Shown: positions 29,417 through 38,679 of the stretch, one piece after another
Position numbering within the stretch: the first letter of the stretch is position 1
Layout: every line of letters starts with the position of its first letter
Assembly (NCBI GenBank): GCA_000511875.1
Contig: AZIN01000001.1
Span: forward strand, 124,001 to 188,000
From: Gammaproteobacteria bacterium MOLA455
GTDB lineage: Bacteria; Pseudomonadota; Gammaproteobacteria; Pseudomonadales; Porticoccaceae
Length of the DNA: 64,000 nt
Direction: 5' to 3'
The notes under the pieces: generated by a model
Told to the model about the DNA's origin: nothing
Databases searched by the model: none
The model's input: only the letters and a program-made list of their open reading frames with translations
Made by a program: the position numbers and the translations under genes

Positions 29417-30472
29417 TTGTCTCTCGAGCAGCGCATCACTAGAGCCTGGCAACAGGACCGCCACTGGCTAAAATTGCTGTTGCCACTGTCCTGGTTATTT
29501 AGGGCCATCTCAAGTTGGCGTCGTCGCTATCTTCAGTTTCGCTATCAAGGCCAATGCTTCGATGCGCCTGTCGTGATTGTGGGCAATATTTCAGTGGGTG
29601 GCAGTGGTAAGACACCTTTGATTCTGGCTTTGATATCGGCCTGTAAACAGCGCGGCTTTAAGCCCGGGGTGGTCAGCCGAGGTTATGGTGGCAAGGCCCC
29701 GAGCTATCCTCTGGCAGTTACTGCAGAGACCTCTGTGGCGGAGAGCGGCGATGAACCCTTACTCATTGCCAGACTGGCCCAGTGCCCGGTGGTGGTGGAT
29801 GCTGATCGCAATGCCGCGGTTTCTCATCTGCTCAGTCACAATGACTGCGATCTAGTGTTTAGCGATGATGGTTTACAGCACTACAGATTGCATCGCGATA
29901 TAGAAATAGTAGTAGTGGATGGTCAGCGTGGTTTTGGCAATGGTCGCTGTCTCCCTGCAGGTCCGCTCCGAGAGAGCCCAAGGCGATTGCAGCAGGCGGA
30001 TTTTATTGTGGTAAATGGCGACACAGACGCTGCTCTTGTCAGTGGTAATATTGCCACTGCGCAGATGCAAATAGCACCGCGGAGGATGACTCAGCTCAAC
30101 TCTGGAATCAGTCAGTCAATCGGCCAGTGGCTCACAGAGTACCGGGTAAAGACTGTCCATGCAGTGGCGGCTATAGGCAATCCTCAGCGCTTTGCCGATA
30201 CATTGGTATCACTGGGGCTTGAGGTCGAGCTTCACAGCCACGATGACCATAAGGCTCTGGTAGCCGGAGATCTCAGCTTCGGCGATGATTTGGCGGTAAT
30301 TGTTACCGCGAAAGATGCGGTTAAACTGCGTGGCTCGGACCTCAACCAGTGCTACGGCAATGATTCCATTGCTAACAATATCTGGGTGCTTGAGATCGAG
30401 GCGCAGATTGAAAGCGATTTTATCGATAGGCTGGTCGGTCAACTGCAGAGCCTAAAGACAGCGGACTTGTAA
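29417..30472 (+). CDS. lpxK: Tetraacyldisaccharide 4'-kinase
   Basis: LpxK phosphorylates the 4' position of the lipid A disaccharide at the inner face of the cytoplasmic membrane. An N-terminal hydrophobic helix (LKLLLPLSWLFRAISSW) precedes the Walker A loop VGNISVGGSGKTPLI, and SDDGLQHYRLHRDIEIVVVDG and GNGRCLPAGPLRE are family motifs. It has 351 residues. The TTG start comes 2 bp after msbA. The Trm112-like ycaR gene that commonly lies between lpxK and kdsB is absent: the gap is only 30 bp. Confidence 0.95.
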   Translation: MSLEQRITRAWQQDRHWLKLLLPLSWLFRAISSWRRRYLQFRYQGQCFDAPVVIVGNISVGGSGKTPLILALISACKQRGFKPGVVSRGYGGKAPSYPLAVTAETSVAESGDEPLLIARLAQCPVVVDADRNAAVSHLLSHNDCDLVFSDDGLQHYRLHRDIEIVVVDGQRGFGNGRCLPAGPLRESPRRLQQADFIVVNGDTDAALVSGNIATAQMQIAPRRMTQLNSGISQSIGQWLTEYRVKTVHAVAAIGNPQRFADTLVSLGLEVELHSHDDHKALVAGDLSFGDDLAVIVTAKDAVKLRGSDLNQCYGNDSIANNIWVLEIEAQIESDFIDRLVGQLQSLKTADL

Positions 30473-30502
30473 GAACAGCATGAAATGGGAAATAGAGGTT
30501 AT

Positions 30503-31270
30503 ATGCAATTTACAGTGATTATTCCGGCCCGTTTCGGTTCCATGCGCCTGCCGGGCAAGCCCCTGCGGGATATTGCCGGCAAGCCAATGATTCAGCGGGT
30601 CTGGGAGCAAGCCGGTAAAAGTGCTGCTCAGCGAGTGGTTATCGCCACCGACGATCCGCGCATTGAAGCCGCAGCACTAGAGTTTGGCGCCGAAGTCTGT
30701 ATGACCAGCGCGGATCATCCCTCCGGTACCGATCGACTGCAAGAGGTCGCGGCGCTGTTGGGTTTGGCCGACGATGCCATTGTGGTCAATGTGCAGGGAG
30801 ATGAGCCATTGATTCCGCCGGCAGTGATCGATCAGGTCGCCAGTAATCTTGCGGCCAACCCTCAGGCTGGGGTCGCGACATTGTCTGAACCTATCGAGTC
30901 CTATGCTGATCTGCGCAATCCTAATGTGGTTAAGCTTGTGACTAATCAGCAATCCATAGCCCTGTATTTTAGCCGCGCGCCGATTCCCTGGCCGCGAGAT
31001 TTAATGGGCTCTGCCAGCGTCGATGCGGCCTTACCCGAGGGCCATGATTTCAGTCGCCATATAGGCATTTATGCCTATAGAGTGAGAGAGTTAAATGACT
31101 TCGTCACTTGGCCGGTGGCACCGATTGAAGCCACTGAAAAGCTCGAGCAGCTGCGTTTTATGTGGCATGGGGTGGCTATTCATGCGTCACCGGCGCTGCA
31201 GTCAGTGCCCGGCGGTATAGATACCGAAGACGATTTGCAGCTCGTGGTAGAGTTGCTGAAAAATATCTAA
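30503..31270 (+). CDS. kdsB: 3-deoxy-manno-octulosonate cytidylyltransferase
   Basis: KdsB activates Kdo with CTP to CMP-Kdo for the inner core of lipopolysaccharide. The N-terminal nucleotide motif [16 protein letters not shown] and the internal [25 protein letters not shown] and HIGIYAYR are clear. The ATG at 30503 ([11 protein letters not shown]) matches E. coli and has TAGAGG just upstream; an ATG at 30485 adds six residues. It has 255 residues. It closes the msbA-lpxK-kdsB lipid A/Kdo group. An AT-rich 90-bp gap follows before the phosphatase gene. Confidence 0.96.
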   Translation: MQFTVIIPARFGSMRLPGKPLRDIAGKPMIQRVWEQAGKSAAQRVVIATDDPRIEAAALEFGAEVCMTSADHPSGTDRLQEVAALLGLADDAIVVNVQGDEPLIPPAVIDQVASNLAANPQAGVATLSEPIESYADLRNPNVVKLVTNQQSIALYFSRAPIPWPRDLMGSASVDAALPEGHDFSRHIGIYAYRVRELNDFVTWPVAPIEATEKLEQLRFMWHGVAIHASPALQSVPGGIDTEDDLQLVVELLKNI

Positions 31271-31360
31271 AATCATTTATTTACAATAGGTTGCAATATA
31301 AACCTAAATAATAAATTAGCTTTTTATTAAGCTTAACCTGTAGAAAATAGTGAGTCTAAA

Positions 31361-31867
31361 ATGGCGACTACAGCAGCTAAACTATCAGTCCTCTTTGTCT
31401 GTCTGGGAAATATCTGTCGTTCACCTACAGCTCATGGCGTATTTGCCAAGCTGGTAGAGCAGGCGGGGCACAGCGACCTTATTCAGGTGGACTCTGCAGG
31501 CACCGGAGACTGGCATCTGAACCATGCCCCAGATCGGCGCACTGCCCAGGTCGCGGCCTCCAAAGGTTATGACCTCAGTGAATTGCGAGCTCGATTGGTG
31601 ACCAGCGCCGATTTCAATCATTTTGATTACATAATTGCTATGGATAATGCCAACTTGAAAGATCTCCGTGCTATGCAGCCACAGGGATATCGGGGTTATC
31701 TGGGCTTGTTCCTGGATTTCTCCGAGCAGTCTGCAGTGCAGGAAGTTCCCGATCCCTACTACGGTGGTGAGGATGGCTTTGAGCTGGTCTTTGGTCTAGT
31801 TGAGGATGCCGCTAAGGGCTTACTGCGACATATGCAATCCAGTCATCTCCAAGTTCTTGGCTCTTAA
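31361..31867 (+). CDS. Low-molecular-weight protein tyrosine phosphatase
   Basis: The P-loop CLGNICRSP (CX5R with following Ser-Pro) is at residues 14-22, and the general-acid aspartate is in VPDPYYGG near residue 128, with the DPYY tyrosines typical of this family. It has 168 residues and is cytosolic. The gene order kdsB-ptp-murB is conserved in Pseudomonas, so a link with envelope synthesis is suggested, but the substrate is unknown. No tyrosine kinase gene is nearby. Its stop overlaps the murB start by one base (TAATG). Confidence 0.94.
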   Translation: MATTAAKLSVLFVCLGNICRSPTAHGVFAKLVEQAGHSDLIQVDSAGTGDWHLNHAPDRRTAQVAASKGYDLSELRARLVTSADFNHFDYIIAMDNANLKDLRAMQPQGYRGYLGLFLDFSEQSAVQEVPDPYYGGEDGFELVFGLVEDAAKGLLRHMQSSHLQVLGS

Positions 31868-32886
31868 TGCCGACTATTCTCGAAAAGGTTTCACTACAGC
31901 CCTATAACAGCTTGGCACTGCCGGCTGTGGCTGAGTATTTCTGTGCCGTTCAGAATGTGGCTGAGCTATTAGCAGCATTAGAATTCGCTCGCTCCAAAGA
32001 TCTTGCTGTGACCCCACTTGGCGGTGGCAGCAACATAGTTCTGGCGGGGGATGTCGCCGGCTTGGTGCTCAGGGTTGAGCTTAAGATGCTAAGCCACCGA
32101 CGCTTAGGCAAGCTTGTTGAGGTCACCTTTGCGGCCGGTGAAAACTGGCATGATCAAGTGCTGCATTGCCTGCAACAGGGCTGGTATGGCCTGGAGAACC
32201 TATCTCTGATACCGGGTAATATGGGTGCCGCCGCGATTCAAAATATTGGTGCTTATGGAGTTGAACTCGCGGACCTGTTTGTCTCTCTAAGGGCCATCGA
32301 CAAACAGTCCGGAGAAACTATTACTTTCGATAAAGCCGCCTGTGAATTTGGCTATCGTGACAGTCTGTTTAAGCATGCTGGTCGCGATCGCTATATTATT
32401 ATCGATATCACATTGGCCCTGAGTACAGAGCCTAAGATCAATGTTCAGTACCCAGCTCTAAAGGCCGCTATCGATGAGCAGACTGGAGAAATTACCCCAC
32501 AGCTGGTCAGTGCAATGGTCTGTCAGATTCGTTCTTCGAAACTGCCTGACGCTAAAATTATTCCCAATGCTGGCAGCTTTTTCAAGAATCCAATTATCCC
32601 TCAGACGCAGGCCGCGGCGCTGTTCCAGCAGTATCCCAATATGCCCAGCTATGTCCAGATCAATGGCGATATCAAGTTGCCCGCCGGCTGGTTGATCGAG
32701 CAGTGTGGTCTCAAAGGCGCAGTGCGCGGCCCAGTAGGGGTGCATGACCAGCAGGCGCTGGTGCTGGTCAACTCTGGTGGTGGCAGTGGTGCTCAGCTCT
32801 TAGCTCTGGCGGAGGAAGTGCGGGGCGCAGTGCTGGAGCGTTTCGCGGTTTTGTTAGAGATTGAACCACGAGTCTATGGAGACTGA
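31867..32886 (+). CDS. murB: UDP-N-acetylenolpyruvoylglucosamine reductase
   Basis: MurB reduces UDP-GlcNAc-enolpyruvate to UDP-MurNAc with NADPH and FAD in peptidoglycan synthesis. FAD-binding segments LGGGSNIVL and IPGNMGAAAIQNIGAYGVEL are present, with the proton-donor Ser in IPNAGSFFKNP and the closing Glu in LEIEPRVYG. It is a type I MurB like E. coli (339 residues, with a Tyr loop). It is coupled to the phosphatase gene and followed 3 bp later by an AlkB-type gene. In Pseudomonas rne follows murB; here it is about 11 kb away. Confidence 0.96.
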   Translation: MPTILEKVSLQPYNSLALPAVAEYFCAVQNVAELLAALEFARSKDLAVTPLGGGSNIVLAGDVAGLVLRVELKMLSHRRLGKLVEVTFAAGENWHDQVLHCLQQGWYGLENLSLIPGNMGAAAIQNIGAYGVELADLFVSLRAIDKQSGETITFDKAACEFGYRDSLFKHAGRDRYIIIDITLALSTEPKINVQYPALKAAIDEQTGEITPQLVSAMVCQIRSSKLPDAKIIPNAGSFFKNPIIPQTQAAALFQQYPNMPSYVQINGDIKLPAGWLIEQCGLKGAVRGPVGVHDQQALVLVNSGGGSGAQLLALAEEVRGAVLERFAVLLEIEPRVYGD

Positions 32887-32889
32887 CCT

Positions 32890-33498
32890 ATGGAGTTATT
32901 CGATCATCAGATAATCCCGGTTGGTTTGACCGCCGAGCGCCAAGGTCAGATTGTCTTCTGGCCCAATTGGCTCGATAGCGAAGGCGCAGATAGCCTTCTC
33001 AGTCAAGCTATAAATCATATCGACTGGCGCAGTGATGTGATTAGAATCGCCGGCAAGACCATTCCTATTCCGCGGCTACAGCAGTGGTTTGGCACGCCCG
33101 AAACCAGTTACACCTACTCTAATATTCGACTGCAAGCTGTGGCTTTTCCAGGGTGGATTGACCAGCTGCGCGAGCAGGTGGAAGGTCAGTCGGGCGAGCG
33201 CTTTAATCGCGCTCTTGTGAACTATTACCGCGATGGCTCAGACAGTGTCGACTGGCATGCGGATGACGAGGCAGAGCTAGGTTTTGAACCTTTGGTGGCA
33301 TCTCTGAGCTTGGGTGCTGAGCGAGTCTTCCAACTGCGCCATAACCTTACAAAAGAGCGCCTAGACATTTCTCTACCCCATGGTTCACTGTTGCTGATGG
33401 GGCCGGGAATTCAGACATACTGGCAGCACCGAGTAGCTAAAACAAAAAAAGTCGATCAACCCCGGGTCAATTTTACCTTTCGCTACATGGCTGAGTAG
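32890..33498 (+). CDS. AlkB-type alpha-ketoglutarate-dependent dioxygenase
   Basis: A 2-oxoglutarate/Fe(II) dioxygenase of 202 residues. Iron ligands are visible as HADDE (His-x-Asp) near residue 118 and the later His in YWQHRVAK, with the 2-oxoglutarate arginine in RVNFTFR. The NYYRDGSDSVDWHADDE and YTYSNIRLQ segments match the ALKBH2/3-like bacterial group, which repairs alkylated bases by direct oxidation. Its spacing suggests cotranscription with murB. The family is sure; the exact nucleic-acid substrate is inferred. Confidence 0.9.
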   Translation: MELFDHQIIPVGLTAERQGQIVFWPNWLDSEGADSLLSQAINHIDWRSDVIRIAGKTIPIPRLQQWFGTPETSYTYSNIRLQAVAFPGWIDQLREQVEGQSGERFNRALVNYYRDGSDSVDWHADDEAELGFEPLVASLSLGAERVFQLRHNLTKERLDISLPHGSLLLMGPGIQTYWQHRVAKTKKVDQPRVNFTFRYMAE

Positions 33499-33614
33499 GC
33501 TACAAAAAAGGGCTGTGCATAGAGGCGCGAGATAAAGGCTGGAATAAACATGCCAGCTCAGCCGGAGCTGCTGGTAAAAACGGTCAGTCAACAAATCCCA
33601 AGGAGAAGTACTCG

Positions 33615-34871
33615 GTGAAATTATCAAAATTTGGTGAAAAGTTTTCAGGTCAGTCGGGCATAGTCGAGCTGATGGATGACCTGGGCACAGCACTAAATGA
33701 AAATCCACAGATGATCTTTATGGGTGGCGGCAATCCCGGTCGTATCCCGGAGGTGGAGCAGATATTTAAGGCGCGCCTGGAAGCCGTACTAGCTGATCCG
33801 GCACAGCTGCATAGTCTACTGGGTGTCTATCAGTCACCCCAGGGGGATAAAGATTTTCGCGAGCAGATTGCGAGTCTGCTCAAGCAACAGTTTGGCTGGG
33901 ATCTCTCAGAGCGCAATATAGCTGTATCCAACGGCAGTCAATCGGCGTTCTTTGTGCTCTACAATATGTTCGCCGGGGAGATGCCCGACGGCAGTCAGCG
34001 CTCAATTCACCTGCCTTTGGCGCCGGAATATATAGGTTACCGAGATATAGGTCTGACTGACAATCTGTTTACCGCCACTCGTCCAGAAATCGAACTCCTG
34101 GACAATAACCTGTTTAAATATCATGTCGATTTTTCGCGGCTGAATATCGACCAACAGAGTGCCGCGCTCTGTGTGTCACGGCCGACCAATCCCACCGGCA
34201 ATGTGCTCACCGATAACGAAATCGAGCAGTTGGATGCCATTGCCAAAGAGCAGGGTATTCCCTTTATTCTCGATGGTGCCTACGGTTTACCGTTTCCGGG
34301 AATTATTTTTAATCAGGCTAAAGCGCACTGGAATAGCAATACCATTCTTGTTTTGAGCCTCTCCAAGCTGGGTCTTCCCGGGGTTCGCACTGGTATTATT
34401 GTTGCCAGTGAAGAAATTATTCAAGCCTATACTCGAGCCAATACTATCGTTAGCTTGGCCTGTGGCAATCTCGGTCCAGCAGTGGCCAGAGAGTTGGTCA
34501 GCAGTGGCGAGATTATGACCTTGAGCGAGCAGCGCATAGCGCCGTTTTATCGCCAGCGCGCTCATCAGACAGTGCAGTGGTTTCGAGAATCTCTGGGTGA
34601 TCTGCCATATCGTATTCACCGGCCAGAAGGGGCGATTTTCTTGTGGCTGTGGTTTAAGGATTTGCCGATTACCAGTAAAGCGCTCTATCAACGGCTCAAA
34701 GCTCGAGGGGTTTTAGTGGTGCCCGGGCACGATTTTTTTCCGGGAATTACCGACGACTGGCGCCATCAACAGGAGTGCATTCGCGTCTCCTACGCTCAGG
34801 ATGACGCAGTGGTAAAAGCCGGTGTTGAGATTATTGCGCAAGAGGTGGCTCGGGCTTACTCGAGCAGCTAG
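33615..34871 (+). CDS. avtA: Valine--pyruvate aminotransferase
   Basis: AvtA is a fold type I PLP enzyme that exchanges amino groups between valine and pyruvate/alanine. The opening SKFGEKFSGQSGIVELMDDLG and MIFMGGGNPGRIPEVE are characteristic of AvtA rather than other aminotransferases. CVSRPTNPTGNVLTD and the PLP lysine in LSLSKLGLPGVRTGI follow. It has 418 residues. The start is a GTG with AAGGAG 9 nt upstream. It converges on pabB with a 24-bp gap, in which I see no strong terminator. Confidence 0.93.
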   Translation: MKLSKFGEKFSGQSGIVELMDDLGTALNENPQMIFMGGGNPGRIPEVEQIFKARLEAVLADPAQLHSLLGVYQSPQGDKDFREQIASLLKQQFGWDLSERNIAVSNGSQSAFFVLYNMFAGEMPDGSQRSIHLPLAPEYIGYRDIGLTDNLFTATRPEIELLDNNLFKYHVDFSRLNIDQQSAALCVSRPTNPTGNVLTDNEIEQLDAIAKEQGIPFILDGAYGLPFPGIIFNQAKAHWNSNTILVLSLSKLGLPGVRTGIIVASEEIIQAYTRANTIVSLACGNLGPAVARELVSSGEIMTLSEQRIAPFYRQRAHQTVQWFRESLGDLPYRIHRPEGAIFLWLWFKDLPITSKALYQRLKARGVLVVPGHDFFPGITDDWRHQQECIRVSYAQDDAVVKAGVEIIAQEVARAYSSS

Positions 34872-34895
34872 GCGAGAAAAACTCAGGCAGGGCAG

Positions 34896-36269
34896 CTAGA
34901 TAAAGCGTTCAAGTGCTTCGAGCAAGGCTTTGATCTTATCGATGGATTCTTGGTATTCCTGAGACTCCTCAGAGTCGGCTACTATGCCACCACCGCCCCA
35001 GCAGTGCAGAGTGTCGCCATCGGCTATTATTGTGCGAATGGCAATGTTACTGTCCATATTCTGATTGGCACTGATATAGCCAATACTGCCGCAATAAACT
35101 GAACGCCGCACGGGTTCCAACTGCTCAATAATTTCCATGGCCCGCTTTTTCGGCGCTCCGGTAATGGAACCTCCGGGAAAGCTGTCGCGAAGCATAGCCA
35201 GTGGCGTTGAATCCTCAGCGAGTAACCCTGTGACCGTGCTCACTAGGTGGTGCACATTGGCAAAGCTCTCCAATTCAAATAGCTTGGGCACCCGAACACT
35301 GCCGGGCTCAGAATTTCGGCTTAAGTCGTTGCGCAATAGATCCACAATCATCAAGTTTTCCGCGCGATCTTTGGCACTTGCAATCAGTTGCTCGGCGCGC
35401 TGCTGATCCTGCTCGGGATCGCCGCCACGCTTAATCGTACCCTTGATCGGCTTGGTCTCTGCCTGCCTGTCCACGATGCTAATAAAGCGTTCAGGTGAAA
35501 CACAGAGCAGTCCCTGGTCGCGCCATTGCCAAAAGGCCGAGTAAGGTGATCCCACCGCCTCACGCAGAGCGAGATAGGCGGGCCAGAGATCCCCCGAGAA
35601 AGGGGCTGAATAGTGCTGGGTAAAGTTAGTCTGGTAGCAGTCTCCAGACTCTATGTAGCGTTTAACGGCACGAATAGCCTCTTTGTAGTCAGGCTCTGAG
35701 AGAGTAGCGGCAAATCTCTGTTTAAGACTGAATTTATCGTTACTTTCTGTAGCTTTTAAGCCGCTGAGCCGAGAGCTGATAAGTTGCCGCAATTCGTCCG
35801 TGCACTGAGGGTGAAAAACCAGTTCGCTGCGCTGTTCTTGATGATCCACCACCAGGGCCCAGAGAAAACGGCAGATGCGCATATCCGGCAGCTGGGTGAT
35901 TTGCTTTGCAGTGCTGGGGATATGGATTAAGCGGCGCCCGAGATCGTAGCCAAAGTAGCCGATCAGGCCGCCGACAAAGGGGTAGTCAGTGCTTAGGGTT
36001 TTGTCTGTCAGAGGCTCGAGAAGCTGCTCTGCAAGGACAAATGGATCTGCTTCACTACTGCGACTGCCATGCTGGTCGACAATGGTGGATATTGTCCCAT
36101 GAGTCTCAATAATTCCGTCAGGGCAGGCGGAAATAATATCATAGCGCCCTTGAATTGAATGAGGTGAACCACTGTCTAGCCAAACCGCATCCGGCAGATC
36201 GCGAATAGTAGCAAAGAGGCTTTCGCTACTAGATCTATAGGGTACTTCTTGGATATTTAGGCTTGGCAT
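34896..36269 (-). CDS. pabB: Aminodeoxychorismate synthase component I
   Basis: PabB converts chorismate and ammonia to 4-amino-4-deoxychorismate for folate. The chorismate-binding domain holds the PabB signature PIKGT, whose lysine distinguishes it from anthranilate synthase (A in that place). Also visible are AENLMIVDLLRNDLSR, DSFPGGSITGAPKKRAMEII and the final GGGIVADSEE. It has 457 residues from the ATG at 36269, or 461 from a GTG at 36281. The glutaminase PabA is not in this window; pabC, the next step, is at 54350. Confidence 0.93.
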   Translation of the reverse strand: MPSLNIQEVPYRSSSESLFATIRDLPDAVWLDSGSPHSIQGRYDIISACPDGIIETHGTISTIVDQHGSRSSEADPFVLAEQLLEPLTDKTLSTDYPFVGGLIGYFGYDLGRRLIHIPSTAKQITQLPDMRICRFLWALVVDHQEQRSELVFHPQCTDELRQLISSRLSGLKATESNDKFSLKQRFAATLSEPDYKEAIRAVKRYIESGDCYQTNFTQHYSAPFSGDLWPAYLALREAVGSPYSAFWQWRDQGLLCVSPERFISIVDRQAETKPIKGTIKRGGDPEQDQQRAEQLIASAKDRAENLMIVDLLRNDLSRNSEPGSVRVPKLFELESFANVHHLVSTVTGLLAEDSTPLAMLRDSFPGGSITGAPKKRAMEIIEQLEPVRRSVYCGSIGYISANQNMDSNIAIRTIIADGDTLHCWGGGGIVADSEESQEYQESIDKIKALLEALERFI

Positions 36270-36323
36270 TGTGGGCCACACTTTAGGCGCTTTGATACGC
36301 CCTGTCGAGGGAACTCAGCAGTG

Positions 36324-38189
36324 CTAGCCGGCGATACTTTGAACTGTGACAAAGGTTAGCCAGGCAGCGCCGTAGGCAAAGATGCTATAGCTGACAAACA
36401 GCTGTGTTGGCAGCCTCCAGGAACCGGTCTCACGGCGCAATACAGCCAGTGTCGAAACACATTGTAGAGCGATAGAGAAGAACACCAGCAGAGCAAAACC
36501 GGCACCGATTGGCAGACCGCTATTTTGGATATGCTCCACCAGTGAGATGATGTTTTCTTCACCGCCTTCAATACCAAACAATGTTCCGAGAGTACCGACA
36601 AAGACTTCACGGGCTAAAAAGGATGTGAGTATGGCGACGCCATATTTCCAATCGAGACCAAAGGGGGCAAAGGCAGGTTCAATAATCTTGCCCATATGAC
36701 CGAGCCAGGACTGTCCTAGATCGGCACCCTGATTAGGGAAATAACCCAGTACCCAGATCACTACCGTGACCATAAAGATCACCTTACCGGCCTTGGTTAC
36801 AAAGTGTTTGCTGCGATCCCAGGCATTGCGCAACAAAGGCTTCCAGGAGGGCAGTCTGTAGGGCGGCATCTCCAGCACAAAAGGCAGGTCAGTTTGCAGT
36901 GCCGCGCTGGTGCGGGACACTAGAGCGGTGACCAAGAGGCCGCAGAGGATGCCAAACAGATAAATACTGACCATCGCGAACCCCTGCCAGCCAACCACAC
37001 CGCCAAAGGCGCCAGTGGCAGGAATAAACGCCGCAATCAGCAAGCTGTATACCGGCAGTCGAGCAGAGCAGGGCATTAAGGGGATAGCCAGGTAGGTGAG
37101 CCAGCGCTTGCGCGGTGAATCCACAGTGCGGGCGGCATAGATACCGGGTATGGCACAGGCAACACTGGATAGCATTGGGATAAAACTCTTCCCGGTAAGG
37201 CCAAAGATACGCAGGGGCTTGTGGCAAATGACTGCAGCCCGAGCCAAGTAGCCACTGTCTTCGAGCATGCCCACGACCAATGTGAGGATAAATATCTGCG
37301 GTACAAATACCAGAAAGGCGCCGATGCCGCCAAACAGAGCGTCGGAGACAAAGTCGCTGATAGCACCGGCGGGCAACAGCGGCAGAACCGCAACGGCAGC
37401 GAACTGCAAGATGGATTCGACGCCATCCATAAGCGGCGCCGCCCAGGTGAAGATACTTTGGAAGAGTAAAAACATAATCAGGATAAAACTAATGCCGCCA
37501 AACCAGGAGTGGAGAAAAAACTGATCGAGGCGAGTTTGGGAGTTGATTAGTATGTCGCCTTTGGGACCAAAGCTGGCTGCTAACTGCTGGGCCTGACGAT
37601 GAACAATTGAATCGTCACTGGCAATAATATTATTGCCTTTAGAGTCTATGTCACTGGGGTAGGGGCTAGGGCTATCCCGATGACTGGTTATCAGCTCTTG
37701 CAGATGATCCAGGCCCAGACCTGATTTAGCCGAGATGGCGGCCACTGGAACCTTTAGCGCCGCGGCCAGTCCCTCTAAATCCATGGTCATGCCGTGGCTA
37801 TTGAGCACGTCGATCATATTGGCGGCGATCATCACGGGCTTGTTATGTTTAGCACAGGCATTAATTACCTGCAGAGCAAAAATCAGTCCCTTTTCAAGCC
37901 TTGTGGTGTCCACTACGCAGACAACTGAGCTGACCTCTGGATCTTTAAGGCCAGCGTAAAAGGCGTCTACTGAAATTTTCTCTTCACCGGAAATCGCATG
38001 CAGGGAATAGACGCCGGGAAAATCCATCAATACCAGTTCTGGGGCGACGGTACTTTTTCCGGACTTAATGTTTACGGTGATCCCAGGAAAATTGGCGACT
38101 TTTTGATTGAGACCGGTAAGCTGATTGAATAGCAGGCTTTTACCCGAGTTCGGGCTACCGATAAGAATAGTTTTAGAAATCAATGGCAA
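36324..38189 (-). CDS. feoB: Ferrous iron transport protein B
   Basis: FeoB imports Fe(II) through the inner membrane. The cytosolic G domain has G1 GSPNSGKSLLFN, a switch region ANFPGITVN, G3 DFPGVYSLH and G4 NMID, followed by a helical dissociation inhibitor domain to about residue 220. The membrane domain has the gate motifs SVACAIPGIYAAR and MPCSARLPVY. At 621 residues it is a short FeoB (E. coli 773). It follows feoA by 9 bp. No feoC is present. A Fur site upstream of feoA suggests iron repression. Confidence 0.95.
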   Translation of the reverse strand: MPLISKTILIGSPNSGKSLLFNQLTGLNQKVANFPGITVNIKSGKSTVAPELVLMDFPGVYSLHAISGEEKISVDAFYAGLKDPEVSSVVCVVDTTRLEKGLIFALQVINACAKHNKPVMIAANMIDVLNSHGMTMDLEGLAAALKVPVAAISAKSGLGLDHLQELITSHRDSPSPYPSDIDSKGNNIIASDDSIVHRQAQQLAASFGPKGDILINSQTRLDQFFLHSWFGGISFILIMFLLFQSIFTWAAPLMDGVESILQFAAVAVLPLLPAGAISDFVSDALFGGIGAFLVFVPQIFILTLVVGMLEDSGYLARAAVICHKPLRIFGLTGKSFIPMLSSVACAIPGIYAARTVDSPRKRWLTYLAIPLMPCSARLPVYSLLIAAFIPATGAFGGVVGWQGFAMVSIYLFGILCGLLVTALVSRTSAALQTDLPFVLEMPPYRLPSWKPLLRNAWDRSKHFVTKAGKVIFMVTVVIWVLGYFPNQGADLGQSWLGHMGKIIEPAFAPFGLDWKYGVAILTSFLAREVFVGTLGTLFGIEGGEENIISLVEHIQNSGLPIGAGFALLVFFSIALQCVSTLAVLRRETGSWRLPTQLFVSYSIFAYGAAWLTFVTVQSIAG

Positions 38190-38198
38190 GCGGCCCTT

Positions 38199-38423
38199 CT
38201 AGGCAATGGTAATCAGCAAGGCGACGCTGTCATCTAAAGAGTAGACCGTATTGTTGACACGGTAGAGTTTTGGCGCTCCGAGACTCGGGCTGAGGACACA
38301 GGCAATATGCTCACCGGGGTGAAAACCCAGTTCACTAAGACGGGTGCGATACTCGCTCTGCAGTGCGGTGCAAAAGCTTTCAACGGTGGCCGATGTGCCT
38401 TGTTTCAAATCCCAGAGTGTCAT
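38199..38423 (-). CDS. feoA: Ferrous iron transport protein A
   Basis: FeoA is a small SH3-like cytosolic protein needed for FeoB activity. The 74-residue sequence has the family pattern RLSELGFHPGEHIACVLSPSLGAPKLYRVNNTVYSLDDSVA. It is the first gene of a two-gene feoAB operon on the minus strand, divergent from the YgiQ-type gene. Confidence 0.92.
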   Translation of the reverse strand: MTLWDLKQGTSATVESFCTALQSEYRTRLSELGFHPGEHIACVLSPSLGAPKLYRVNNTVYSLDDSVALLITIA

Positions 38424-38506
38424 TGCTTCTCGTTCCCATGGCGTTGCTTGATTTACTTGCTTAACTGCAAGGACGTAAGTGTACGCCGATTCTGGCTAAA
38501 TGTTAA

Positions 38507-38521
38507 TAAGAATCGTTATCA
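38507..38521 (-). promoter_or_regulatory. Probable Fur box upstream of feoAB
   Basis: On the minus strand this reads TGATAACGATTCTTA, 12 of 15 bases equal to the 7-1-7 Fur consensus TGATAATGATTATCA; flanking A/T extends the match. It lies 84 bp before the feoA start, in the divergent gap with the YgiQ-type gene. Iron-responsive repression is inferred from the match and the target. Confidence 0.75.
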
Positions 38522-38633
38522 TTTACACCTAGGGTAATCCGTTTCACAGAGTAATCAAATTGATCCGCAGGGCTAACCTAGACTGAGTTTAACGCTGTTT
38601 CAAATCATTGGTTCTTGCAACTGCAAATTCCGG

Positions 38634-38639
38634 TACAAT
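38634..38639 (+). promoter_or_regulatory. Candidate -10 element of the YgiQ-type gene
   Basis: TACAAT is followed by the G/C-rich GGCGGC, as at other promoters in this window. The -35 is weak (TTCTTG with a 16-bp spacer). The inferred start would be about 34 bp before the ATG at 38680. Confidence 0.5.
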
Positions 38640-38679
38640 GGCGGCTTTTAAAACCCTCACATAGAAGCATATATACGCC

